Source of the DNA: Lamellibrachia satsuma
Lineage: Eukaryota; Annelida; Polychaeta; Sabellida; Siboglinidae
DNA length: 64,000 bases
NCBI GenBank assembly: GCA_033239005.1
Contig: BSQZ01000005.1
Coordinates: forward strand, 14,193,501-14,257,500
Direction: 5' to 3'
Positions 22,956-31,743 of this stretch are shown here, piece by piece. The stretch's first letter is position 1. Each line of letters starts with the position of its first letter. The notes below the pieces were generated by a model. The model was given only the letters and a program-made list of their open reading frames with translations. It had not been told where the DNA came from and ran no database searches. The translations under genes and the position numbers were made by a program.

Positions 22956-23910
22956 CACCAACAATTTATAATGATTTTTTTAGATTATAGCTTTCAGACC
23001 TGGGGCATTATGCTATACAATTTGCTTTTTTAGTTCTGTTCTGATTTCACCTAAGTGGATGTTACTTTGCCTGGTAACATGGCTGTGTAATATATATTAC
23101 GGGCGATAATGGAGCTACGCCGTAGGTGACTGCAGTGGTTTGCACATCTGATGCGACTAAAAACATCTGATTCTTGACTGGCAGTCTCTGTTACAGGACG
23201 TGTTGTCAACCTTATAACTAGTCTAACTATTGTGCCACTAACACCGCCTCTTTCTATGTTCGTTTACCTCTTTGCACCTTTGGTCTCTGGTCTACCAATA
23301 GGCGATGATAAAAAGTAACTTATAAATACATCTACAACGCACAATCGCTACTATTATAGGAACTGTTTATGTGGTAATGGCGGAAGGATCGTAAATGTAG
23401 TTCAGTTCAACACTCAGTTCGCCCACTGTATCCATCTTTGTCGGACAGGTAGACAAGAACAAGGTAAGTAAATAACTGTAAATAACTTACCTTTGTGTTT
23501 GTTGAATGAGTGATTTTTTACTTTCACATCGGATACGTTAGTAAAGTTAATGTTTTCTTTACTACTATATTGGATCTGTCATTTGATGGCAGCACCAACA
23601 TTTCTAAACCATTCACCGGACTGGGCCAAGATTGAAGGGAGTCTGCGTTGGGTGCGTTTTTCTTAAAAGGCATGTGATTTTCACGAATTACCAACAGCAT
23701 AGACACTTTTTTTCAAGGAATACTACGAAACTCTATAAGGCGGCGTATTGGAAAATGAAATGTGGTTTCGTCCCTTTTGCTCCACGGACGGGTGTAAACT
23801 AGTGTCTATGACCTTCTCACATCAGACATTGAACAATCATATATGTTGTTGTTGAATAGGGAAGTATGTTTGATGTGAGTTAATCATTTGTCATGGCCCT
23901 AAATCTGGAC
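22956..23910. other. No gene recognised
   Basis: Expected upstream RT/RNase H of the gypsy element is not found here, so that element is 5'-truncated near 22955. No other signal. Confidence 0.4.
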
Positions 23911-23914
23911 CCTG

Positions 23915-24041
23915 AATGACTGGAGGATGTCGAAGGCCCACGCGGGCTATGGCTGATCTGATATCGACGGCCCACGCGGGCTATGGCTGATCTGATGACG
24001 ACGGCCCACGCGGGCTATGGCTGATCTGATGACGACGGCCC
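23915..24041. repeat. 34-bp minisatellite, left part
   Basis: About 3.5 units of 'GACGACGGCCCACGCGGGCT' followed by 'ATGGCTGATCTGAT'. Each unit contains the potential hairpin GCCC-ACGC-GGGC. The array is interrupted within a unit by the TIR element at 24042-25742 and resumes in the same orientation. Confidence 0.93.
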
Positions 24042-25742
24042 GCGTAATTTTTTTTCCTATCAACGTTCCGGGCAATTAACATAAATGGGCGGAGATTTTA
24101 CAAAGATGACTGACGGATCATCACGTGATGTGCTTTCCGCCGACTGTGACGCGTCATCACGTGGCGCGCATTCCCTTCGAAGATAGCGGGTTGTTGTGGT
24201 GCAATCATAAATTTCAAAAACAACCGCAATATTTTATAAAGCATGTCTTGTCCTAATTGAGAAGGTTCTATATGTCTTACACTGGTCATTGGCTCTTCCA
24301 TACATGACTTATTTTGCAGAAATTTGTGGACACACATATAGACCCAATTTGTTACATGTTTTCTAGAATTGTATGTAGAGGCAAGCATTTGGATCATACA
24401 AATCCCATGTTCTACAAGAAGCATGTACAAGGCATATAATAACATTTTGCCTGTTAACCTGCAGAAATAATTTGTACATTTTGTAGCAATTCGCAAGACC
24501 AGACATGTAAATATGTAAAAAGAAGAAGGTATACATTCGAACTGAAATTAAATCAATGTGTTTATCTAATTAGTGGGTTAAACTATGGAATTATCTTGAA
24601 TGTGAACTTAAAGTTGTCGTAATATACATGTTTTCAAGGCACTTTTTAAAGAAAATTATATTCTTAGTTATATTTTAAAATAACCGATACTATTCATTAT
24701 GTGAACTGTTGTACTATATGTGTTATTATTATATATACCGGTAAATACAAGTTTTAAGAGTAGCTAACATGAGCTTCAGATAAGCTCAACTTTGCTTGTT
24801 TTCATTATACCCATCACTTAGTTACATTTGTGTGTAAACATGGTTACTTCAGACTAATTCAGCATACTTATTAGTTATAGTTTTTGATTAACTACATTAG
24901 TCAGTAATTAGTTGCATACATAGTGTGTTACAATAGGCGTCAACTGTGAGTTGTTGAAAGGGCAATGCAGTCATAAGTTGTATTATTTCAGCATTCTCCC
25001 TTTTCCAAAATAGTGTATTTCATTGTAAAGATGTGACAATTGTAAATTGTTTCTATCACGAGTGTATAGTGCTGATGAATGTCATAGCTGTGTGTGTAGG
25101 GTATATGATTAAAGTAGTCAGGTAGTTGATTATTAAATGATTAAATTTTTTAATAAAAGTTTAGTTGCATTCACTTATGTGTGAATCATATGTTATTTGC
25201 AACAATTTATAGTCAGTTAGTGCACACATGACACATGTCACTGGTGGGTGCATATATAAAATTATATAATTGCACATTACGCACACACAAGCTCGCTCGC
25301 TCGCTCGCTCGCTCGCTCGCTCGCTCGCTCGCTCGCACCCACCCACACACAACCATACCCACCCACCCACCCCATTTTTATTGTAAACTTCTGACGAACA
25401 TACAAACACGAACGCTTGTATATAGGCCTAGCTATGCATGTAACATATCATTATTACAATTATGTAGCGAACACACGTGTAATGTAGCAGACGATTATTA
25501 TTTATAGTTCTAGCCTGGCCCATATTCTTCTATTTAGGGCACTCGCGCTGTCGCTCATCCAGCGTCGTCGAGTAATCTCCGCCAACACACGTGCAACGTA
25601 CCCGACGATTAGTATTTATAGTTCTAGCCCATAATATTCTTCTGTTTAGGTCACTCGCGCTGTCGCTCAACCCAGCATCATCGAGTAATCTCCGCCCATA
25701 TATGTTAATAGCCCGGAACGTTGATAGGAAAAAAATTACGCC
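24042..25742. mobile_element. 1.7-kb TIR element inserted in a minisatellite
   Basis: Terminal inverted repeats of about 55 bp: left 'GCGTAATTTTTTTTCCTATC', continuing to 'GGGCGGAGAT'; right, its complement, ending 'CCTATCAACG'-complement...'TTACGC'. The flanking repeat-unit segment GACGGCCC is present on both sides (24034-24041 and 25743-25750). Deleting the element and one copy restores a perfect 34-bp unit, so this is a 7-8-bp target duplication, as in hAT or P-like elements. Near the right end a block of about 118 bp is tandemly duplicated (about 25450-25570 and 25571-25690). A (GCTC)n run lies at 25288-25336. A 132-codon minus-strand frame (24098-24496) has no recognisable transposase motif, so the element looks non-autonomous. 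Confidence 0.82.
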
Positions 25743-26220
25743 GACGGCCCACGCGGGCTATGGCTGATCTGATGACGACGACCCACGCGGGCTATGGCTG
25801 ATCTGACGACGACGGCCCACGCGGGCTATGGCTGATCTGACGTCGACGGCCCACGCGGGCTATGGCTGATCTGATGTCGACGGCCCACGCGGGCTATGGC
25901 TGATCAGACGACGACGGCCCACGTGGGCTATGGCTGATCTGATGACGACGGCCCACGCGGTCTGTGGCTGATGTGATGTCGACGGCCCACGCGGGCTATG
26001 GCTGATCTGATGACGACGGCCCACGCGGGCTATGGCTGATGTGATGTCGACGGCCCACGCGGGCTATGGCTGATCTGATGTCGACGGCCCACGCGGGCTA
26101 TGGCTGATCTGATGACGACGGCCCACGTGGGCTATGGCTGATTTGATGTCGACGGCCCACGCGGGCTATGGCTGATCTGATGTCGACGGCCCACGCGGGC
26201 TATGGCTGATCTGATGACGG
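25743..26220. repeat. 34-bp minisatellite, right part, about 14 units
   Basis: It continues the array at 23915-24041 in the same orientation. Unit variants GATGACGAC, GATGTCGAC and GACGACGAC are mixed. A single ancestral unit is present in two related duplicated blocks, at about 26740-26785 and 50400-50440. Confidence 0.94.
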
Positions 26221-26421
26221 TAACACATCTGACTAATCTTTGACTATTTGTTTCGGCCTACTGAAGATTTAATTAGTCCTAATTAAAAATAGCGACATCA
26301 ATGTCATTTGTTCTCCGTCCATAAATTCACTACAGTGATAATTTCATATGAAAATCCAAATTCAGTAGGAACTAAGATGACTAAATTACACATAGCTGCT
26401 CGCTGAACAACGAACTATTAC

Positions 26422-26450
26422 TGTGAGAGGTCCCCGGTTCAAATCCCGGA
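26422..26450 (+). pseudogene. tRNA-Pro 3' half fragment
   Basis: 'GTGAGAGGTCCCCGGTTC' plus 'AAATCCCGGA' matches the anticodon-stem 3' side and T-arm of the tRNA-Pro genes in this window. The 5' half is absent. Confidence 0.7.
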
Positions 26451-26610
26451 TTTATTACATCATGGCTATGACATTATTGGTCGAGTATTACAATTTCGGT
26501 TGTATTAATAAAATCCCCTGTATTGACCACAGTGTACCATACTATTGAATCAACACCCATGACAGTTGCAGTGAGTGCGTGAAAAGTGTGAATAGGGGTA
26601 AAAGCATAAT

Positions 26611-26682
26611 GGGTTCGTCCAGGATTTGAACCCGGAAACCCTCGCACCCGAAGCGAAAAACACACACCTAGACCAACGAGCC
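26611..26682 (-). pseudogene. tRNA-Pro(CGG) pseudogene
   Basis: A 72-nt locus with anticodon loop TTCGGGT and an A box intact except in the D-loop region (TGGTCTAGGTGT). The acceptor stem has a C-A mismatch (GGCTCGT against ACGAACC) and the T stem is disrupted (TTCCGGGTTC..ATCCTGGA). It corresponds to the intact gene at 50504-50575 in the inverted block copy. Confidence 0.75.
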
Positions 26683-27422
26683 ACCATACAATCACCCGCA
26701 GCTTGTAAAAAGTCATTAGTCAGGTGTGATTCAGTATTGACATCATCAGATCAGCGACAGCCGGCGTGGACCGTTGACATCCTCCAGTTATTTAGGGCCC
26801 TTGTTTAGGGTCATGACATGTATCGTGGCTGCACTGATTTTCAAACCAAAACAGATTAAATGGGTTGCATCTTGTATAGTTTTCAACTATAATTTTTTTA
26901 GATAATAAGTATCTACTGCTAAAAAAAGTAATTCTTCCATCGAACTACAATCACTCGTATCATATCAATCGGTCTGCGTAGCGTAGATTCCACACAGCCC
27001 GGCCTCTGGTGACACGTCCTGTTCCTTAACTGAACTTTTGTCAAACAGCAAATGGTCTGTATGGGTCGTCACGTATAGGCCTAATACCCGTAACCCAGCC
27101 ATACGACCAACGGTATAGAGATATGCTGCTCTTCCGCAATATAGGGTATAGTGTGACACGACGTGATTAATAACACTGACAGCAACTGTTACCTGTCACG
27201 AAGGACGAATCACGTTGCAACGTGCTGTACTAATACCGGCGGAAAAGAAGATGCTATGCATAATGAAGGCTTCATTGGGCCTAATTAAGTATTTCGAGAA
27301 ATCGATGTCCTTTCTGTTTATGTTAGAAATATACTACTCAAAAATGTGTGTTAAGTTTTTTTCATAAATCACAGGTAACTGACTGACTTAATAATTACAA
27401 ACTGAAATTTCGTACACGTGGT

Positions 27423-27494
27423 GGCTCGTTGGTCTAGGGGTATGATTTTCGCTTAGGGTGCGAGAGGTCCCGGGTTCAAATCCCGGACGAGCCC
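27423..27494 (+). tRNA. tRNA-Pro-AGG: tRNA-Pro (anticodon AGG)
   Basis: A 72-nt gene. Acceptor GGCTCGT pairs with ACGAGCC, followed by discriminator C. Anticodon loop TTAGGGT gives AGG at 27455-27457. The A box (TGGTCTAGGGG) and B box (GGTTCAAATCC) are intact, and a T5 Pol III terminator follows at once. The gene lies inside duplicated block A, whose inverted partner carries a degraded counterpart at 49626-49699. It decodes CCN Pro codons. Confidence 0.95.
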
Positions 27495-27645
27495 GTTTTT
27501 ATTTTCTTACACTTAATATAAAATCACATGTCACCGTACTGTTTTTTAGTGTTTTTAATCTACATGAAACGTCACACAAATGGAATATGTATATAATGTC
27601 GTAAATATATCTGAAAATGTAAATAAATTACAGCCATCAGGCTCA

Positions 27646-28270
27646 TAGCTAGGCATAAATTCACGTGGAAACACACATCTAAGACGGGGGTCTAGTTGCC
27701 CATTTGTATAGCAAGCTGTAATCATTTACAATCTGGTGCATTAAAACAACTAAAACTAAAAAAGAATGCCCCTCCGGTCATGGAGAAAACACGACCCTCC
27801 TACTCGACACCGATCCCTGGTGGATGTGAACCAGTATATCATCCCTGGTGGGTGTGAACCAGTATATCATGATTTATATGTATAACAAAGACTAGTTTTA
27901 ATTTGCTAGGATGTTGCAGTGCATTAAGATTGTTTACACACTTCAATGACGCGTTTACTATGTAACAGCACAATTAATTACAACAGTTAGTGAAACATTG
28001 TTACAATGCATGTACATGTACTACAATATCATTCAAAATCATTGGTAAACTTGTAGTATGATGACTATTATGTACTAAGAATCAATCCTGATACTTATAT
28101 TAATAGACAGACGCAAACTCTTTGCAATAATAATAGCCGTTCGATCATAAGCCAAGAAGACATCTGTAGGCAATGATAACGCTCCGGTAATAAGTGTTCA
28201 CGAGTCTGTCATGTCTGTACAGAAAGGGTTAAGTACAGTGTAACTACCCTCTCCTTCATTTGGGCGGAAT
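27646..28270. other. No gene recognised
   Basis: AT-rich sequence with a 27-bp direct repeat ('ATCCCTGGTGGATGTGAACC' type) at about 27810-27870. Otherwise no signal. Confidence 0.4.
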
Positions 28271-28274
28271 GTTA

Positions 28275-28535
28275 TCACTGAACGACTGAACTGGTGGATG
28301 TGCGTTCTGCATCCAAAGTTTTGTTCTTGTCACCATTACGTCGTATGACACTCAATGACCGCTCTGCTGTGACAGTCGAGACAGACATCACCAGCAGTAT
28401 CCCGACTGCTGGACAATCTAGTGTCAGACGCACCCGCTGTCGTGATGTGAGGTACTGGGCCTCGTAGTGATTCTGAGTTACTAATAGACGTGTGTCAATT
28501 TCCTGCAGCAGGTGATCCGTGAACAGCAGGTACAT
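28275..28535 (-). pseudogene. hAT transposase relic, internally deleted
   Basis: The minus-strand frame begins 'YLLFTDHLLQEIDTRLLVTQ', which resembles the region before the dimerisation domain in ZNF862/TTF-type hAT proteins. It then passes directly into 'ILLVMSVSTVTAERSLSVIR', the core 'PVSTA.AERSFS..RR' motif of the hAT C-terminal dimerisation domain. The distance between these two motifs is far shorter than in complete proteins, so an internal deletion has fused them in frame. The N-terminal BED finger and catalytic region are absent. Confidence 0.75.
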
Positions 28536-28832
28536 TGGGCGTGTGAGTTATATCAGCTATCAGCAGGTACATTGGGCGTGTGAGTTATATCAGCTATCAG
28601 CGTGTACATTGGGCGTGTGAGTTATATCAGCTATCAGCGGGTACATTGGGCGTGTGAGTTGCTTCAGCTATCAGCAGGTACATTGGGCGTGTGAGTTATA
28701 TCAGCTATCAGCGGGTACATTGGGCGTGTGAGTTGCTTCAGCTATAAGCAGGTACATTGGGCGTGTGAGTTATATCAGCTATCAGCGGGTACATTGGGCG
28801 TTTGAGTTGCTTCAGCTATCAGCAGGTACATT
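28528..28832. repeat. 37-bp minisatellite, about 8 units
   Basis: The unit is 'GTACATTGGGCGTGTGAGTT' followed by 'ATATCAGCTATCAGCAG', with a second type reading GTTGCTTCAGC. The two types alternate in the 3' part, suggesting a two-unit higher-order duplication. Confidence 0.92.
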
Positions 28833-28842
28833 CTCACGGACG

Positions 28843-29175
28843 ATGCCTCAGTCTACCACCACTGAGTGGCTTGCTCGTCTAAATTCAAATCTTCCGGCTA
28901 GTTCTACCGCATTGTCAAAGAATGCATACTTCTGGGTCGGCCCTCTCTTGCTGCAACAGGGCGACAGTAGTCGATACCGCATTGGCAGAGGTTACACTGT
29001 TTTGATTGTAGGATTGTTATCAGAGGAAACCCACTTTGCAGGAGGTGCTCAATTGTCAGTGAATGGTTATGATGAAGTCAACATGTTTGACGGACAACAA
29101 GTAGCCTCTGGCTTTGCCGTCCCCGTCTTCTTCCAAATATCCCAGGACAGTGACTACAGCAGTGAATGTGTATAG
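28843..29175 (+). CDS. Unrecognised 110-codon ORF
   Basis: The frame starts 'MPQSTTTEWLARLNSNLPAS' immediately after the 37-bp array and runs to TAG at 29173-29175. It has mixed codon usage, varied third positions and no repeats, unlike the array frames nearby. The middle is hydrophobic and beta-strand-like ('GYTVLIVGLLSEE') and Gly/Gln-rich. The C-terminus is acidic and ends in a Cys-Val. There is no signal peptide and no transmembrane helix of normal length. It could be an intact small gene, a terminal exon, or a piece of a mobile-element ORF. I do not recognise the family and do not assign a function. Confidence 0.45.
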   Translation: MPQSTTTEWLARLNSNLPASSTALSKNAYFWVGPLLLQQGDSSRYRIGRGYTVLIVGLLSEETHFAGGAQLSVNGYDEVNMFDGQQVASGFAVPVFFQISQDSDYSSECV

Positions 29176-29540
29176 AACGTTCGCACGACTGGACCGTCTT
29201 GTATCACAGACTGTTGTTCATACAGCCTGTACACCGACGTCTAACTCGAGCTCAGCTTGACAGACAGGCAGTCCTTTGGGCTGAGTAGTTGACGGAGAAG
29301 GTGATCTGCTGGACAATGTCCATCATACTTCTAACTAGTAGTCTGTTGCTAAGAGGCACAATATCCAAGTAAACATTGTGTCCTCTGTAGTGAGTGTAGA
29401 TGGCGCCGGGTGGGTCCTATCAGCTGTCTCAGTCGTGCTTATGCTCCACGTATGCCAGGATGCCAGCCATAATAGGGATGAAACAGTCAATTTCTGTTTC
29501 AATTTTGAATATTTGTTTATGATAAATGTGGGAACATTTA
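29176..29540. other. No gene recognised
   Basis: Unique sequence downstream of the 110-codon ORF with no repeat or RNA signal. Confidence 0.4.
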
Positions 29541-29765
29541 TTAACTAATGTATGAATATAATATTTTTTTTAATATACATTCATCACAGCTTATATTCTG
29601 AAATAGGAAAACTTCACAACAAGAAGGAGAGTGGTAAACAATATGTTTTCTACGAATTAACATATATTGGTGTTGAGTTAGTTTCGCACAAGTTTTATGG
29701 AGACTTGTTTCACATAGTTCACATTTAACTGCAGGAGTATTCAAGTTTCGATTACAAACACGACA
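29541..29765 (-). pseudogene. PHD-finger relic, probably LINE-derived
   Basis: Read on the minus strand from 29765: 'CRVCNRNLNTPAVKCELCET', then 'SLHKTCAKLTQHQY', then 'SPSCCEVFLFQNIS'. The order C-x2-C, C-x2-C, H-x3-C, and a final C pair is a C4HC3 PHD finger. The downstream 'P/LFQNIS' phrase is common in PHD fingers carried by non-LTR retrotransposon ORFs. An in-frame stop lies just before the first Cys. A host PHD exon is the alternative. Confidence 0.6.
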
Positions 29766-29959
29766 CTAGTAAGGTTTTAGCCATTTCTATTAATAGTGAA
29801 TTTACTTCACAATCTTTCAAGGTCCACTAAGGTCTTCACTTTCAACGGTTGTCCGTCCTCTCTAACTACGCCTGGTCATCTGTAATTACCGTAGCACGTC
29901 ATTTATCATCAGCTAGCCGAGTTGCCCGTCGTTGCACTGGACAAAAGGCAGCCACTGCA

Positions 29960-30466
29960 AGAGCCTATGACTCCTTGCACTGCCTTATGACTCCTTGCAC
30001 TGCCTTATGACTCCTTGCACTGCCTTATGACTCCTTGCACTGCCTCATGACTCCTTGCACTGCTTTATGACTCCTTGCACTGCCTCATGACTCCTTGCAC
30101 TGCCTTATGACTCCTTGCACTGCTTTATGACTCCTTGCACTGCCTTATGACTCCTTGCACTGCCTTATGACTCCTTGCACTGCCTTATGACTCCTTGCAC
30201 TACCTTATGACTCCTTGCAATGCCTTATGACTCCTTGCACTGCCTTATGACTCCTTGCACTGCCTTATGACTCCTTGCACTGCCTTATGACTCCTTGCAC
30301 TACCTTATGACTCCTTGCAATGCCTTATGACTCCTTGCACTGCCTTATGACTCCTTGCACTACCTTATGACTCCTTGCACTGCCTTATGACTCCTTGCAC
30401 TACCTTATGACTCCTTGCATTGCCTTATGACTCCTTGCACTGCCTTATGACTCCTTGCACTACCAT
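29960..30466. repeat. 20-bp minisatellite, about 25 units
   Basis: The unit is 'TGCCTTATGACTCCTTGCAC'. Variants (TACCTTATG, TGCTTTATG, TGCCTCATG, GCAA) occur in repeated patterns, consistent with block duplication. Confidence 0.95.
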
Positions 30467-30834
30467 GTTTTGGTAGGGCAGTGACAATGGTAATGACAAC
30501 TTCAGGCCCCCAAAATCAAGTACAACTGTCGGTTTCACGAAACGTTCGTACCGCACGGAGGAACTTATGTGGACGCTTGGCGTAGATGAGGGTAACTCGG
30601 AACAATCATAGAAAACACGCATAGCGCTGCTAATATTTGTAAACGTAACAACGAACTCCTGTTGTCTGAGTTACGTCATCTACGACAAACATCCACATGG
30701 GTTGAATAGGTTCCTTTGTAACATCCCGCCCGCTTCCTCCCCGCGTCTCCCGTCTCCCACAGGGCCCAAAAGTTACATCTACAACTACATTGAAAACGGA
30801 TTAATTAATAGTAATGAAGAACAATTCTAGACAA
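30467..30834. other. No gene recognised
   Basis: A 65-codon minus-strand frame (30425-30622) runs into the array and is judged chance. Confidence 0.4.
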
Positions 30835-30863
30835 CGAGAGTCATACCCCTAGACCAACGAACC
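30835..30863 (-). pseudogene. tRNA-Pro 5' half fragment
   Basis: It matches the tRNA-Pro 5' half from the acceptor (GGTTCGT) through the A box (TGGTCTAGGGG) to the anticodon stem, where the match ends abruptly. The flank downstream of the tRNA start resembles that of the intact gene at 51249-51320. Confidence 0.7.
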
Positions 30864-31189
30864 ACCTTGTGACGTATCTGGTAAGCATACCAGTTTACCA
30901 GTTATGGTCTACTTTATGCGCTCAAAGATTTGTTCTGTTGTCATCCAAACTGCTTCACTAACACTGTGTCACTAGTCTACGGCATACAGTACAATATTGT
31001 AAGAGACGGCGTCAATTGTAAAAGACAAAGATATAATAATTGATCGCCCTTTATATGGAACACTAAAATCACACGTGGTGACGTGGCGATGTGGCTGCGT
31101 GTTTTAAACCCTTTCACTGGTTTAGCAGCTGTCGCCTATTCACTCTGTGGTGGGTGGACGCAGAACCCTGTGGACGCTGACGCAAGGCC

Positions 31190-31504
31190 TTGATAAAGGG
31201 TGTAATTCTGTCTTGTGGTGGCTGAAGAAATGGTACGGTGTATTTGGTATGTCTGGTCCTACACCTACAAATAATGGGCGTTAAACGAAATGAATTAATG
31301 AAATGTTATAATGAAATATAATAAACTTTCTACAAATTCTGCGCAGTTTTTTATGAGATCAATTGATGCCCTTAATTCGTCACTCTGGACAAATTCTTAC
31401 AACTTAATCGCAAATAGGTATAAAAAGTAGCGGGGCTCGTCCGGGATTTGAACAACGGACTTCTCGCACCCAAAGCGAGAATCGTACCCCTAGACCAACA
31501 AGCC
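31190..31504 (-). repeat. Block B fragment with tRNA-Pro
   Basis: The sequence from about 31190, including 'TTCTGCGCAGTTT' and 'TTGATGCCCTTAATTCGTCA', matches 62390-62690 in the same orientation and 52180-52400 in inverted orientation. It ends in a tRNA-Pro-like locus, as at 62619-62690. It is a third partial copy of the block that is inverted-duplicated at 51.7-63.3 kb. Confidence 0.75.
31433..31504 (-). pseudogene. tRNA-Pro(TGG) pseudogene
   Basis: 72 nt with a perfect anticodon arm (CTCGC TTTGGGT GCGAG) and near-normal A box. The T stem is broken (B-box region GTTGTTCAAATCC instead of CGGGTTCAAATCC) and the acceptor start is mutated (GGCTTGT). Probably inactive. Confidence 0.75.
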
Positions 31505-31743
31505 ATACGTATTAACATTAACACATTTATTCAGATACTTGACGTCCACTTGTTTTACTGATGCCATGTACTTTTACACCCCACAAAAACAAAGCTATCA
31601 AAATTAATAGGTAAGTGTAAAGTGTCGTCTTATACAACAATTTAACAGAATAATAATCAGTATTACCTTTATGCACATGCTCGGCAAACCTGGTTTGGTT
31701 TTGTTGTGCGACATTATACCAGTTGTATTGACAACGTGTGTTA

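Larger units (their letters stand above)
26478..27645 (+). repeat. Segmental block A, copy 1
   Basis: About 1.2 kb that recurs in inverted orientation at 49465-50740. Shared landmarks in order: a 'GGTCGAGTATTACA' TIR-like end, a minus-strand tRNA-Pro(CGG) locus, one 34-bp minisatellite unit, a central segment with 'CGGTATAGAGATATGCTGC', and a plus-strand tRNA-Pro(AGG) with its 3' flank 'TTTTTATTTTCTTACACTT'. The similarity covers non-genic sequence, so this is duplication of the whole block rather than tRNA-only copying. Confidence 0.85.

Noticed and set aside
24098..24496. 132-codon minus frame inside the TIR element as a transposase
   Set aside because: No DDE/DDD pattern, zinc finger or hAT motif is visible; low-complexity AT-rich composition.
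26965..27159. Frame 'RAAYLYTVGRMAGLRVLG', similar to one at 49843-50088
   Set aside because: Shared because block A is duplicated; frames diverge and are broken by indels, so conservation is of DNA, not protein.
29960..30466. CRISPR-like direct repeats
   Set aside because: Units are adjacent with no unique spacers, and the genome is eukaryotic. The same applies to all arrays here.
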